From assembly GCA_943704495.1 (NCBI GenBank), contig CALSCR010002821.1, positions 1-20,377 of the forward strand: DNA of 20,377 nt, given 5' to 3'. The DNA is from Pigoraptor chileana (Eukaryota > Opisthokonta > Filasterea). The position numbers were made by a program, and so were the translations under genes. How positions within the stretch are numbered: position 1 is the first letter of the stretch; each line of letters begins with the position of its first letter. Below are positions 1 to 8,361 of the stretch, piece after piece. Under the pieces are notes generated by a model that did not search any database, was not told the DNA's origin, and was given only the letters and a program-made list of their open reading frames with translations.

Positions 1-71
<71 letters not shown>

Positions 72-72
72 G
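1..72. repeat. (TG)n microsatellite at the left edge of the window
   Basis: Perfect TG dinucleotides run from the first base to about 66, then degrade to CGTGTG. The tract lies in the intron upstream of the first visible phosphatase exon, whose acceptor AG is at 160-161. It continues off the window edge, so its full length is unknown. Confidence 0.97.
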
Positions 73-161
73 CATTTCCGAGTGTCGGGTGGAAAAGATA
101 TTATGCGAGCGAAATCGAATAATGAAATCGAAAATTTCACCGTTCCATCATTTCCCAACAG

Positions 162-431
162 CCTTGATACAGACATTCAATTTGGCATCAACGGCGGGCT
201 CAAAACACTGCTAGTATTGACAGGTAAGTTGCGCCACATTCGCCGGGACCCCCCTCCTACCCACATTATGATGCTAACTTACTCGCATAACGTGATTTCG
301 GCCTTTTCCTCCTCGCAAATGAACACACTTGTGTAGGTGTGGCCACAGTCGCATCCCTGTCGGCCGAATCAAACAATGTGCAGCCGGACTGGTACACCGG
401 CTCTGTGGCAGATCTCCTTCGCGCATTTTGA
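162..431 (+). CDS. HAD-superfamily phosphatase, phosphoglycolate/4-nitrophenyl phosphatase type, C-terminal exons (partial)
   Basis: Two exons, 162-223 and 337-431 (stop TGA 429-431), join in frame and give the C-terminal 50 or so residues. They start in the HAD motif IV region: the split codon fits the R of a GDR-LDTDI motif, followed by LDTDIQFGINGGLKTLLVLTG, shortened here to LDTDIQFG and GLKTLLVLTG. The second exon ends in QPDWYTGSVADLLRAF. This pattern is characteristic of eukaryotic phosphoglycolate phosphatase/PNPase proteins, in which the aspartates bind Mg2+ and the enzyme clears 2-phosphoglycolate or related metabolite phosphates in the cytosol. The intron between the exons is 224-336 (gtaagt...tgtgtag, phase 1), and the upstream intron is phase 2 with acceptor at 161. 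The catalytic DxD nucleophile and cap domain lie outside the window, so substrate class cannot be fixed. The identification rests on a short but distinctive segment. Confidence 0.85.
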
Positions 432-1130
432 AGCAAGAAATGAACAACCCGCAATAGCTAATAGTGCAACCTTCCATTGATGAGAAGTGTGTGGAATAAG
501 ATTATTGTCGAAAATTGCTGACGAAAAAACGGTCCGGTGACAGTCGGCGATTGGATGCCGCCAAGTAACACGCACCCATTTTGTATCCAATGAAAACTGT
601 TAGCGAGAATTCGCAAACCCTTAAAAGTTGTTTGTGTCCGCCGCATTGCCATATAAGGCAATTTGTCCGCGTCCAGTTTTGATGTGGAGATTGGACCCCG
701 CAATTGGCCATTGATTTGCGTGTTTTCCAAATTGATGCGTCCGACTCCCAAAACGAGCCAAACGTCCGTGACAGTGCCGCCGTCCATCAACTTGCAGACA
801 TCCACTCGGATTGAATCTACAATAGTCACCCCGGTTCCAACAAGACTAAAGACAAGCGTCATAAAAGCATAAAGTTACTGTGGTCGTCACACATAATTGG
901 TGGCCATCTGTTTGAACTGATTCAAAAGTTGAAGTGAAGCACTTGATTGGCTTGCAAACAGGGGCTTCAAGATTGGTTCAGAGCATTTGGTGGACACACT
1001 GGCCACGGCATCTGGCTTACTGCTAAGTTAGACTGCCACGCGTGAGTGAAGTCGGCGGCCACGCAGAGAGCCATCTCTTGGTAATTGAAGGCGACTTGTA
1101 CTCTCTTGGTCGTCGTGCGTGCTCGCGGCA
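432..1130. other. Intergenic spacer between the phosphatase and the PH-C1-C1-WW gene
   Basis: About 700 bp separate the phosphatase stop from the start codon of the next gene on the same strand. It must hold the phosphatase 3' UTR and the promoter of the next gene. I see no AATAAA or clear TATA box. The only notable content is a long open frame on the opposite strand at 458-862, listed separately. Confidence 0.6.
458..862 (-). CDS. Unidentified 134-codon open frame (doubtful)
   Basis: An ATG-initiated frame of 134 codons on the minus strand, with a stop codon shortly upstream of its ATG. The predicted protein has no repeats or low-complexity bias and contains fold-like stretches such as VDVCKLMDGGTVTDVWL and GLRILANSFHWI. 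I do not recognise a family. It sits antiparallel between two plus-strand genes, where their 3' UTR and promoter would be expected. It could be a small orphan gene, an exon of an unrecognised gene, a decayed relic, or chance. The base composition and even amino acid mix are the only arguments for coding. Confidence 0.2.
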   Translation of the reverse strand: MTLVFSLVGTGVTIVDSIRVDVCKLMDGGTVTDVWLVLGVGRINLENTQINGQLRGPISTSKLDADKLPYMAMRRTQTTFKGLRILANSFHWIQNGCVLLGGIQSPTVTGPFFRQQFSTIILFHTLLINGRLHY

Positions 1131-4100
1131 ATGGCGGACGTGTCAGGCACCGACGACTCTGATGGTGTGTTTGTTTCGTCCTTACTGCGTCATTAGTTGT
1201 CATCACATGTGTGTGCCGTTACAACACTTGATGATGTGCTGCACTTACTTTAGTGAAGGCTGCAACTGCAAGCGAGTGAGGTACATGACGAAAGCCAACT
1301 TTTGCTGAAGATGTTATTGTTATATTGTGTTTGAATCCCTCCACTCTCCAATGCCTTCCATATCCTCATCCGCAGTCGAGGCTGGGCCGCTGATTAAGAA
1401 TGGCTACCTATACTTGCGAGTGGGAACGCTAATGAAGGTGGGTGCCATACCTCATTGAAGTTTTTTTGTTTATTGCCTTTGCCCGTTCATTCGGATGCAC
1501 ACAGTAGCCCTTGAGTTTGGCGGTTTATTGATTCTCGCCACGTATACAACCCCAGAACTGGGAGCGTCGCAGATTTGTACTCGAGGAAGGAAAATTGTAC
1601 TACGGTGCACAGGGAGATCCGTACAAACTCAAGACGCTTGTCATTGACTCCACTTCCGAGGTGAAAGAACATGATGTCGGAAAGCCAAACAGCTGGGAGA
1701 TGGTAGGCACCTATCTTCGTATGTGTGCGTTTGTGTTGGCTGCATTTGGCTTTTTGTATGTGATGAATATGTGCCAGATGTGCCTGTGTGCTCACCAACC
1801 GGGCGTGCAACACGTGGTGCGATTGCAGTCTTTTCAGGGCCAGACGCTCTACGTGCACGCAAACTCCCTCGCGGAGAAGTTGGAGTGGTTAAAGGTTCTG
1901 CTTTTGCAGGTATCCAAGCAGAGCTCAAAGACTTCCGGTGAGTGTGAATCTTATTAGCCGATGCAAGTGCGCAACTCTCTTGCCAAATCAAATCACAGTT
2001 GTGGAGTTGAAAAAATGAAGTCTATTTGGATTTGGAGACAATTGGAAGGAACGATCAGTGCTTGACACGAGGGCATCATACATTGACTCTTCACATGTTA
2101 GATGTTTCGATTCTCTCTGTTTGTGCTTGTGGAATTCATGCGTATGGCGATTAAGACACTGACTTGCTTGATTTGATCTATGCTCTTGGTTCCCTCGATT
2201 CGATGTGCTATCAAATTGCGTTTGTAGTACTGAAAAAGGACAACGCAGGCCACCAACTGAAAATATGCAATTACATGACGCCGACGGATTGCGACATGTG
2301 TGGCAAGTTGTTGGTGAGTGGGGACTGCGTCTTCTTCTCTGTTCCGCCGTTGCATTTATGTGACGTGTAGATATATAATCTATTGGAGAGAAATAGCGGG
2401 CATGTTGGCACTCTTGAATCGGGCGTATTGTTCGCCTCCGCATGTCTGCTTATGGACTCCGTTTGTCAAATTGTTCTCCATTATAAGCATATGCAATCCT
2501 TACATGCTTCAATGAACATTACTGCATATAGTGGGGACTCGTCCGACAGGGCCTCAAATGCGAGGGATGCGAGTTCAACTTTCACCAAAAATGTGTTAAC
2601 AAGGGCAATCTTCCGGGGTGTGTCCTGTTTTACAATTCCAAATCGGCGGGATTCGAAGGTGTGTGCCTTTCTCCCTCTCTCGTTCGCGCGTTCATTCCAT
2701 CCCCCATTGCATGTCTTTCTCTTTTGCCGTCTGTGGAGTAGCGGCCAAGACGCTGACTCAACATCGTGCATCTCTCTCAATATCTGTAGAGTCAATGTGC
2801 CTATCACCTGAGACACAACTTGAATTATATACTTCTCTCTCTCTCGGTTTCTCTCTCTTCTGGAGTACATGTGCATACCACTTAAGACACAAAATGAATT
2901 CTACACTTCTCTTGCCGACACGTTTATCCTATGCTTATGTTCTGTTGATTATGCGTGTGTGAATGGATTGCATTTTTTGTGGTTTTCATCTTTATAGGCG
3001 ACACTACGCACCACTTCAAAGCTATTGATCCAAAGACAAACGAGCTTGTCGAGTGCGACTTTTGCAGCCACAACATTGCCGGCTCAGAAGTCAGGCTTGT
3101 GTGCGGCGGTGAGTTGCATTTCCTTATCGGGTTGTGCACGGCGAGATGTGACCTTATGTAGACAGCTGCAATTTTCAATTATTCTCGTTATGACAATCGG
3201 GGAAGTATAGTTAATGCATCGGTTCTGTGACAAATGCAAGCGTTAGCGACTGACTGCGTGCGTTTTTGTTTGTTTGTTTGTGTGTTTGTTTGTTTTTCGT
3301 GCCACATTTGTGTGTGCAGTATGCGAGTACACGTGCCACAAAAAATGCTTCAGTAGTGTCGCAACGGCGTGCGTAAAGGACCAAATTACAAACATTCCCG
3401 GTGGGTGGGAGTCGCATGCAGACCCTTCACGTGGGCGATTGCGCGCAGTCAATGAGAGAGTTGGCACACTCGTCTGTTTGTTTTTGTTGTGATTTTATGA
3501 AGTCACTGGTATTTTGGTGCTTTTAAGCAACGCTTGCATCTTTTCGGTCATCTTGTTGTGTGTGCGTGTGTGCATATATAGACATATTTTCATCTTTGTG
3601 TCTGTTTGTTAGTGTGCACACGCAAACAAATCTGACACCGGTTGTGTGGCGATATGGACAATGGTGCAGGACTCCCCCCCGGATGGGAGTTGGTGATAGA
3701 CGACGATGGACGCAAGATTTACGTCAAGTGAGTAACCCTATTATATTCCAGGCAATTTATGCTCTTCCAGTATGCATATTATCCGTGTGCATTGTTGTTT
3801 TGCTTGTGTTGCAAAACAGCGGTTTCCTGCACATTGTAATCACTACAAACTCAAGCTACCAACATCACATAATGGCACTTGTCTAAGAACTTACACATCT
3901 TGCTGCTCCCCGCCTGCTCTTGTGCAGCCATATTACCATGGAAACTGCGTGGGTTACTCCCGTCGAAGAGCTGAGATATAACGCCGGCGACAACGACCGA
4001 CAAAGCCCAATCTGTGTGGATGAAGAAAGCCCGTACTCCGCGCCATGGCCAACCATTTCGCAGCGACGTGCAGAACAAAACACGCGCGCCGTCCCCGCAC

Positions 4101-5637
4101 CGATTGCAAAGCCGATTGCGGTGGTGGCAACAAACAGTGCCAAAGCCCCCGGGGAGTCGCTTTACGATGTGGTCATTCCTCGCCTGCGAACACCGTCTGC
4201 AGAGCAGGCAGAAGGCTCAATGCTGGCGAGTGCCACGGCTGCCATGGAAGCCACGCCGCCCACGCCAGCCCCTATATCTCCACGTGGACAGCACGTGGCG
4301 ACAGAGTATATTCTTCCCAACGCCCACCCGAACCGAGTGCGGAGGGGAAGTGACGTCTCGCCGTCGATGAACGAGATGTCTCCCATGGGAGCGCGCAGGA
4401 GCAGCGATGCGTCGTCGAGTGGCGGTCCTCCGAAGCCCAGGCGTCCGTCGGATGTAGAGCTTGAACAGGCCGGGTTCGCAGTGCAAAACGCACCGCTCAG
4501 CACAGTCGCCGAACTACCGACAACAGCGGCACCACCCAACGGGAGCGATGCGCCGTCAGTTTACGAGGTTCTCGCGCCTTTTACTCGTGTGGTCCCCCAG
4601 GTACAACAACAGCAACAACAAGAGCAGCCGCAACAGCAACAGGCTGCACCATCCGTACTCGCTGAACAAACAGTGCTCGAAAAGAAGCTCGCCCCGCCAG
4701 TGCCATTCCGCCCCCGCAAGGACACCGGAGACAGTGGGTCTGCCGTCGAGTCGCCTGCCTCCCAACGTGCACGCTCCGAAGCGTCGTCGGCATCGGCGTC
4801 AGCGGCTGCATCGCTGGGCGTATCACCTGTGATTACGCCGAAGGCGTCGCCTCCAGTGCCAAAGAAGGCGATTCGTGGGGTTGGATTTGCTGTTGCCCCG
4901 GCAGGTGCGGGCAGTCCCACTGTTTCCACTAGTGCGCCGCCACCTCCGAGCTATAACAAGCTACGCAAGTCGTTCAAGTTCCATCCAAAGGCAAGTGGTG
5001 TTACTCGATGTCCTGTTATGGAAATTGGATTGAGTGTGCTCTGCGCTCATGAAGGCTCGCGTGATATTTGTGTGTTTGCCATTGTTGTAGTTGTTGTTGT
5101 TGGGTTTCTGTGAATATGTGCGAAGGTGCGTAAAAGTGCGAATGTTTGTGCGTGTTTTAACACTCTTCTTAACGGCATGTTGGAATGCAGATGTTTGCTG
5201 GAGCACCGACAGAAAAACGCGACTCCACTTCCGAGGCAAAGTCGTCGTTTGACACGCCACGTGGGTCTCGCCTTGCACGTGTGCCGAAATAATGCTTCGC
5301 GCTGCACATTGACCATAGCATATTATGTCGTCCTCGCACACACGTCCCACACAAAGCACAATTTCTGCACGTGCAGTTGTTGTAAAATATGCAGTGCCTT
5401 TAATTGATGGATCTAGATCTAGATCGAGTCCTCTTTGACGCCTCGCCGTTTTTGGGTGCCACTCATTTCTCATTCTGCACTTTGTGTCGCATTTCTCAAC
5501 TTACCTGTCTTCTTTACATCCCCTTTGCAGTGGTGGTGGTCAAGACCCTTGAGAACCCAACAAAGGACAGAGTCGGCCTTGGTCCCAAGCGACGCCCGCC
5601 GACCCGCAAGCCCCGCGAGGACAGTGGAGACAACTAG
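1131..5637 (+). CDS. PH-C1-C1-WW domain scaffold protein with long proline/serine/glutamine-rich tail
   Basis: Twelve exons: 1131-1164, 1376-1437, 1556-1702, 1829-1937, 2228-2313, 2532-2658, 2998-3108, 3320-3400, 3670-3727, 3928-4990, 5191-5260, 5531-5637. They give 684 residues with phases that close throughout. The ATG has G at -3 and G at +4. Domains in order: PH about 17-108 ([34 protein letters not shown]); C1a 126-176 with H126, C139, C142, C156, C159, H164, C167, C176 and the WGLVRQG loop of diacylglycerol-binding C1 domains; C1b 194-243 with all ligands but no such loop, so probably atypical; WW 254-283 with W258, W280 and P283. The tail (284-684) is predicted disordered, with a Q-rich run at about 497-513, three RRxSD sites and three PxxPx[RK] sites. 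Inferred role: a membrane-recruited adaptor without an enzymatic domain. The PH-C1-C1 order recalls diacylglycerol kinase delta/eta, but no kinase domain follows. Confidence 0.88.
1703..1828 (+). other. Stop-free 126-nt intron inside the PH domain
   Basis: Phase-0 intron (gtaggc...gattgcag). Its length is a multiple of three and it has no in-frame stop, so retention would insert 42 mostly hydrophobic residues between the last PH strands. A second AG nine bases downstream (after tcttttcag) would remove three residues in frame. Removal is favoured because the spliced product matches the normal PH core. Confidence 0.6.
2659..2997 (+). other. 339-nt intron between the two C1 domains
   Basis: Donor AAG|gtgtgt after 2658, acceptor tttatag ending at 2997, phase 1. 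It is pyrimidine-rich, with CT runs around 2680-2720 and 2831-2860. An earlier GT at 2620 would also keep frame, but the longer exon used here gives a better donor and supplies the last C1a cysteine from an intact TGT codon. Nothing else is recognisable in it. Confidence 0.7.
3262..3297. repeat. (TTTG)n microsatellite in an intron
   Basis: Interrupted TTTG tetranucleotide run in the seventh intron of the PH-C1-C1-WW gene, close to the acceptor at 3319, where it may serve as part of the T-rich tract. Confidence 0.85.
4991..5190 (+). other. GC-AG intron of the PH-C1-C1-WW gene
   Basis: The donor reads AAG|gcaagt and the acceptor ggaatgcag, phase 0. The only nearby GT donor (four bases further on is gtgtta) would put the next exon out of frame and hit a stop, so the GC donor is the one that fits. 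AG|GCAAGT is the normal context for GC-AG introns. Confidence 0.75.
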
Positions 5638-6482
5638 AGGCTTACGAGTGACGGTTCAGAAGACGCTCTTTCCTCTCTCTCCATTTGTCCGTCTCTCCTC
5701 TCTCTGCACTCCCCTCTCTCTCTGCCTTTCTGTCGTCTTATTTTGTGGAAAGTCTCTCATACTTTGGGTGCTTACAATAGCAACACACATCAGTAGAAAG
5801 GGATATAGGGTGGTGTTCGGTGTCATGTTGCTTGCGTTTTTCTCAAAGAAGTGGTTTTGGTCTTTTGGTCATGTGGCGTGGCTGTCTTAGCAGTTTTGTT
5901 TTTTGCATTTCTTTCTTCTCCCTCCGTCTTCTTTGTTTGCACTGTATCGGATTTGTGGACCACTATCATCATGACGGTTGCGTGCGGGCGCGCGACTGCC
6001 TTTGACATGTATGTCTCATTCTCTTTTATTTGCGTTTTGGAGATCCACCGCGCAATTATGAAAAGTGAGAACATTCCCCTTAATATCGTTCATCCCCCCA
6101 TAAACAAACATCAGAAAGGAAGCATTCGTGTGCCTCAACGACATGTAAAATGTGTCAGTTTGTGTTACAATGGTGTGTGTGCGTCTTGTGTGTCTTGTCT
6201 TCAAGATGCCTCCTAGACCACTCTATCCCTCTCTGCCCTGCGAAGCCTGAGTGTGGATTTTTAAGATTATTGCGAAGCCGCATCCAGGATGTCCAGCTTG
6301 CAAGGCCACTTCCGGCTATCGCAACAGGCGCGCACACACAACACAACACTCTAACACTCAAACTATGGCATTTTATACTGGCAAATGTAAACAAACTCGC
6401 TTTGTAACAAGCAATTCAAACTTGGAAAATGGCCACAGGTGAATCGAATATGATTGTTATAAACAATACAACATTTTGGTGC

Positions 6483-6503
6483 ATATATATATATATATAT
6501 ATA
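6483..6503. repeat. (AT)n microsatellite
   Basis: Perfect AT dinucleotide run of about 21 bases in the convergent intergenic region. Confidence 0.95.
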
Positions 6504-6551
6504 CCCGAGATGCTATCGGATACATGACCACATCCGGCGTTGAATGCGAGG

Positions 6552-6604
6552 GCACACACCTCGCACGCACACACGCACACTTACACTCACACACACACAC
6601 ACAC
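6552..6604. repeat. (CA)n microsatellite, interrupted
   Basis: CA-rich tract with CG and CT interruptions, followed by an A-rich stretch. It lies about 120 bp downstream of the LPGAT1 stop codon, probably in or near its 3' UTR, where it reads as (TG)n on the coding strand. Confidence 0.9.
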
Positions 6605-6726
6605 CCAACAAAAAAAAAGGAAAAAGCCAGTACAAAAGATTCGCGGGCACATGTCCATCCACAACCACCAACACAAACACGTGCACGCGGTCACCGCCTG
6701 AGGCACAGACTCATCCCGCCACTCGC

Positions 6727-7920
6727 TCATGCACGCACGGCAGCGAAAGTGCGACACAGCAGCGAGTACCACGCAAACGCCGTCGTCGCCCAAAACAGCT
6801 GTATCGCAACAAGATACCAGGGGGGAAAGCGCAAGAGGGCTTCCCTCCGCCCGTGCAACGCCGACGCCGACGCCGACGCCGACGCTGGGCCAGTCGCAAC
6901 AGGCACGTGGGGTGCAGATCCACTCCCCTTGCGACCCTTTGCAACATTACCCGAAACAAAGCTGCCGGTCGCATAAAACTCTTCCAAGAGACGCTCCTTC
7001 TCCACAAAACGGTCGTACAACCACTGCGTCATTCCCTCTGTGTCGTTCGGCACGCTCGCAATGTCAAATCGCCGGTAGTGAAGATGCACGGGATACTTTC
7101 CGAGGGCCGCCGTAAGTACATCCACCATTGTCAGCGGTCGATCCTTTTTGTACCCAATGGTGACATCGACGACCGACTTGACGTCGTGACGGATGGCATC
7201 GACGGTTGCTTTGAATGCGCCGACACGAGGCAATGCAACGTGATTGAGTATGGGCAGATTGTGCTCCCGCGCAAACTTGTGGCTGCCAGCGCGTCGCTTC
7301 CACAACAGGCCACCCTCAGGGAAGATCACACACCACATGCGACGACGGCTTGCAAATCGGCGACGGAGAAGTTTGTTTACCTCCTTGACGGACGAGTCAC
7401 GGTGGCGTCGTCCCTCTTGCACGAAAAGATCCCCGTGTGCCGCCGAGACCAGACCAAACTGCGTAAACTTAAACAGAGAGTCCATTATCCAGGTCATGCG
7501 ACCCGCAACAGAGTTGCCAACGGCAGCCCCCATCAGGACGGCGACGTCGCCTGTTTCTTGGTGGTTTGCAATGAGCACCGACGGCTCCTCAAATACAGAC
7601 TCGGTCTCCACTGTCTCGATAAGGTCGACATCTCCCATAAACAGCCACGAAGCAACAATTGCAAGCGCAGTTTGGAAAAGTTGAGCCTCAATGTTCCAGA
7701 AAATAGTGGGCGAGATGAGACCGAGAGTCGGCCTTAACAATACGTAGAAGCATGTGTATGAGAAGGCGACATAGACGCTGTTAAGCGCGAGGAGAAGTGC
7801 CCGCAAGATGCGCACCAGCGCAATAACGAAGCCCAAGGGAGTGGCGGGTTTGTTTGTTCCAGCAGATCCACCGCTGCCACCGCCCGACACGAACGTGGAG
7901 ATGATCTCGGTCGCGCGCAT
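6727..7920 (-). CDS. LPGAT1: LPGAT1-like lysophospholipid acyltransferase (LPLAT/AGPAT family)
   Basis: Intronless, 397 residues, close to the animal LPGAT1 length. It is a membrane acyl-CoA:lysophospholipid (lysophosphatidylglycerol or lysophosphatidylethanolamine type) acyltransferase, acting in the ER. Catalytic motif I is NHQETGD at 119-125 (H120, four residues, D125). The glycerol-phosphate-binding block with FPEGG is at 200-204. LPGAT1-type signatures follow: WIMDSLFKFTQFG (144-156), VHLHYRRF (278-285) and TQWLYDRFVEKERLLEEFY (298-316). Membrane segments are at about 28-64, 80-97 and 368-390. A run of alternating A and S at about 346-354 comes from a GACGCC-type hexamer repeat and separates the catalytic part from the last membrane segment. 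The specific acyl acceptor cannot be read from the sequence. The promoter is shared head-to-head with the PPR gene. Confidence 0.93.
   Translation of the reverse strand: MRATEIISTFVSGGGSGGSAGTNKPATPLGFVIALVRILRALLLALNSVYVAFSYTCFYVLLRPTLGLISPTIFWNIEAQLFQTALAIVASWLFMGDVDLIETVETESVFEEPSVLIANHQETGDVAVLMGAAVGNSVAGRMTWIMDSLFKFTQFGLVSAAHGDLFVQEGRRHRDSSVKEVNKLLRRRFASRRRMWCVIFPEGGLLWKRRAGSHKFAREHNLPILNHVALPRVGAFKATVDAIRHDVKSVVDVTIGYKKDRPLTMVDVLTAALGKYPVHLHYRRFDIASVPNDTEGMTQWLYDRFVEKERLLEEFYATGSFVSGNVAKGRKGSGSAPHVPVATGPASASASASALHGRREALLRFPPWYLVAIQLFWATTAFAWYSLLCRTFAAVRA
6858..6892. repeat. GCCGAC hexamer repeat inside the LPGAT1 coding region
   Basis: Five or so copies of a hexamer, in frame, encoding the alternating Ala-Ser run. 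Length change in whole units would keep the reading frame. Confidence 0.85.
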
Positions 7921-8361
7921 TTTTCGCCAGAGGGAGAGCTAGAGTACCTCCTCAACAAAGGTGGCGTTTATGTGCGGGTTTCTGATGTTTGTGGAGCACA
8001 ACAACAAAAAATGTTGAAAATAAGAAAACACGGAATTGTCGGTTTTCAAGTTTTCAAGTTCTCAAAATGAAGAATTCATTAAGTTATACTGGCGTGTGTG
8101 TTGTGGTGTGTGCTTTGGTGTATACGTGTTAGTGTGTGTATTGTGTGTGTATGTGCGCGCGTTCATGTGTGTGGGAGTGTGTGTTGACAGTGTTTGCCCG
8201 CGGGGAAATGACGCCGGCATTGACGTCATGTGAATTTTGCACGTGACTGACCACTTCCCTTACCCGACAACCGGCAGAGCATGTGCCTCCTCTCTCACTC
8301 ATCGAAAGGGTGATTTTAAAAGACAAAACGCAGCAATTCATACTATCAATATCACAATCTC
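7921..8361. promoter_or_regulatory. Divergent promoter region between LPGAT1 (-) and the PPR gene (+)
   Basis: 441 bp separate the two start codons. The PPR-proximal part holds a palindromic TGACGTCA (8221-8228, the CREB/ATF site) and CACGTGAC (8240-8247, a bHLH E-box of USF/MITF type). Both lie 115-141 bp upstream of the PPR ATG. GT-rich imperfect repeat fills 8091-8186. No clear TATA box is seen near either gene. Function is inferred from position and motif only. Confidence 0.5.
8091..8186. repeat. Imperfect GT-rich tract
   Basis: Degenerate GTGT runs broken by single-base changes in the divergent promoter. It looks like an old, eroded (TG)n microsatellite. Confidence 0.8.

Larger units (their letters stand above)
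5638..6726. other. Convergent intergenic region with microsatellites
   Basis: About 1.09 kb between the ends of the PH-C1-C1-WW gene (+) and LPGAT1 (-). It begins with CT-rich sequence (5667-5735), which is probably 3' UTR. It contains an (AT)n run at 6483-6503 and (CA)n sequence at about 6552-6604. Open frames here are short, low-complexity or built on repeats. I see no gene and no obvious RNA. Confidence 0.7.

Noticed and set aside
2-336. Open frames reading Cys-Val repeats into unique sequence
   Set aside because: They are translations of the (TG)n tract and intron. Only 162-223 of this stretch is exon, as shown by the acceptor, the donor and the HAD motif.
1229-1306. Possible intronic C/D-box snoRNA (TGATGA and CTGA about 75 nt apart)
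   Set aside because: No convincing terminal stem flanks the boxes and I see no C'/D' pair. Such short motifs occur often by chance.
2618-2621. Earlier donor for the C1a exon (GT at 2618 or 2620)
   Set aside because: Use of 2618 shifts frame into a stop. Use of 2620 keeps frame but has poor consensus. The donor after 2658 has better consensus, keeps phase and supplies the last C1a cysteine from an intact codon.
4162-4929. Long frames on both strands opposite or within the proline-rich exon
   Set aside because: They are shadows of the GC-rich, stop-poor exon 3928-4990, which is supported by its junction to the WW domain.
6544-7737. 397-codon frame on the plus strand across LPGAT1
   Set aside because: It starts in a CA microsatellite and is antisense to LPGAT1, which carries clear acyltransferase motifs. 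Its composition is shadow-like.
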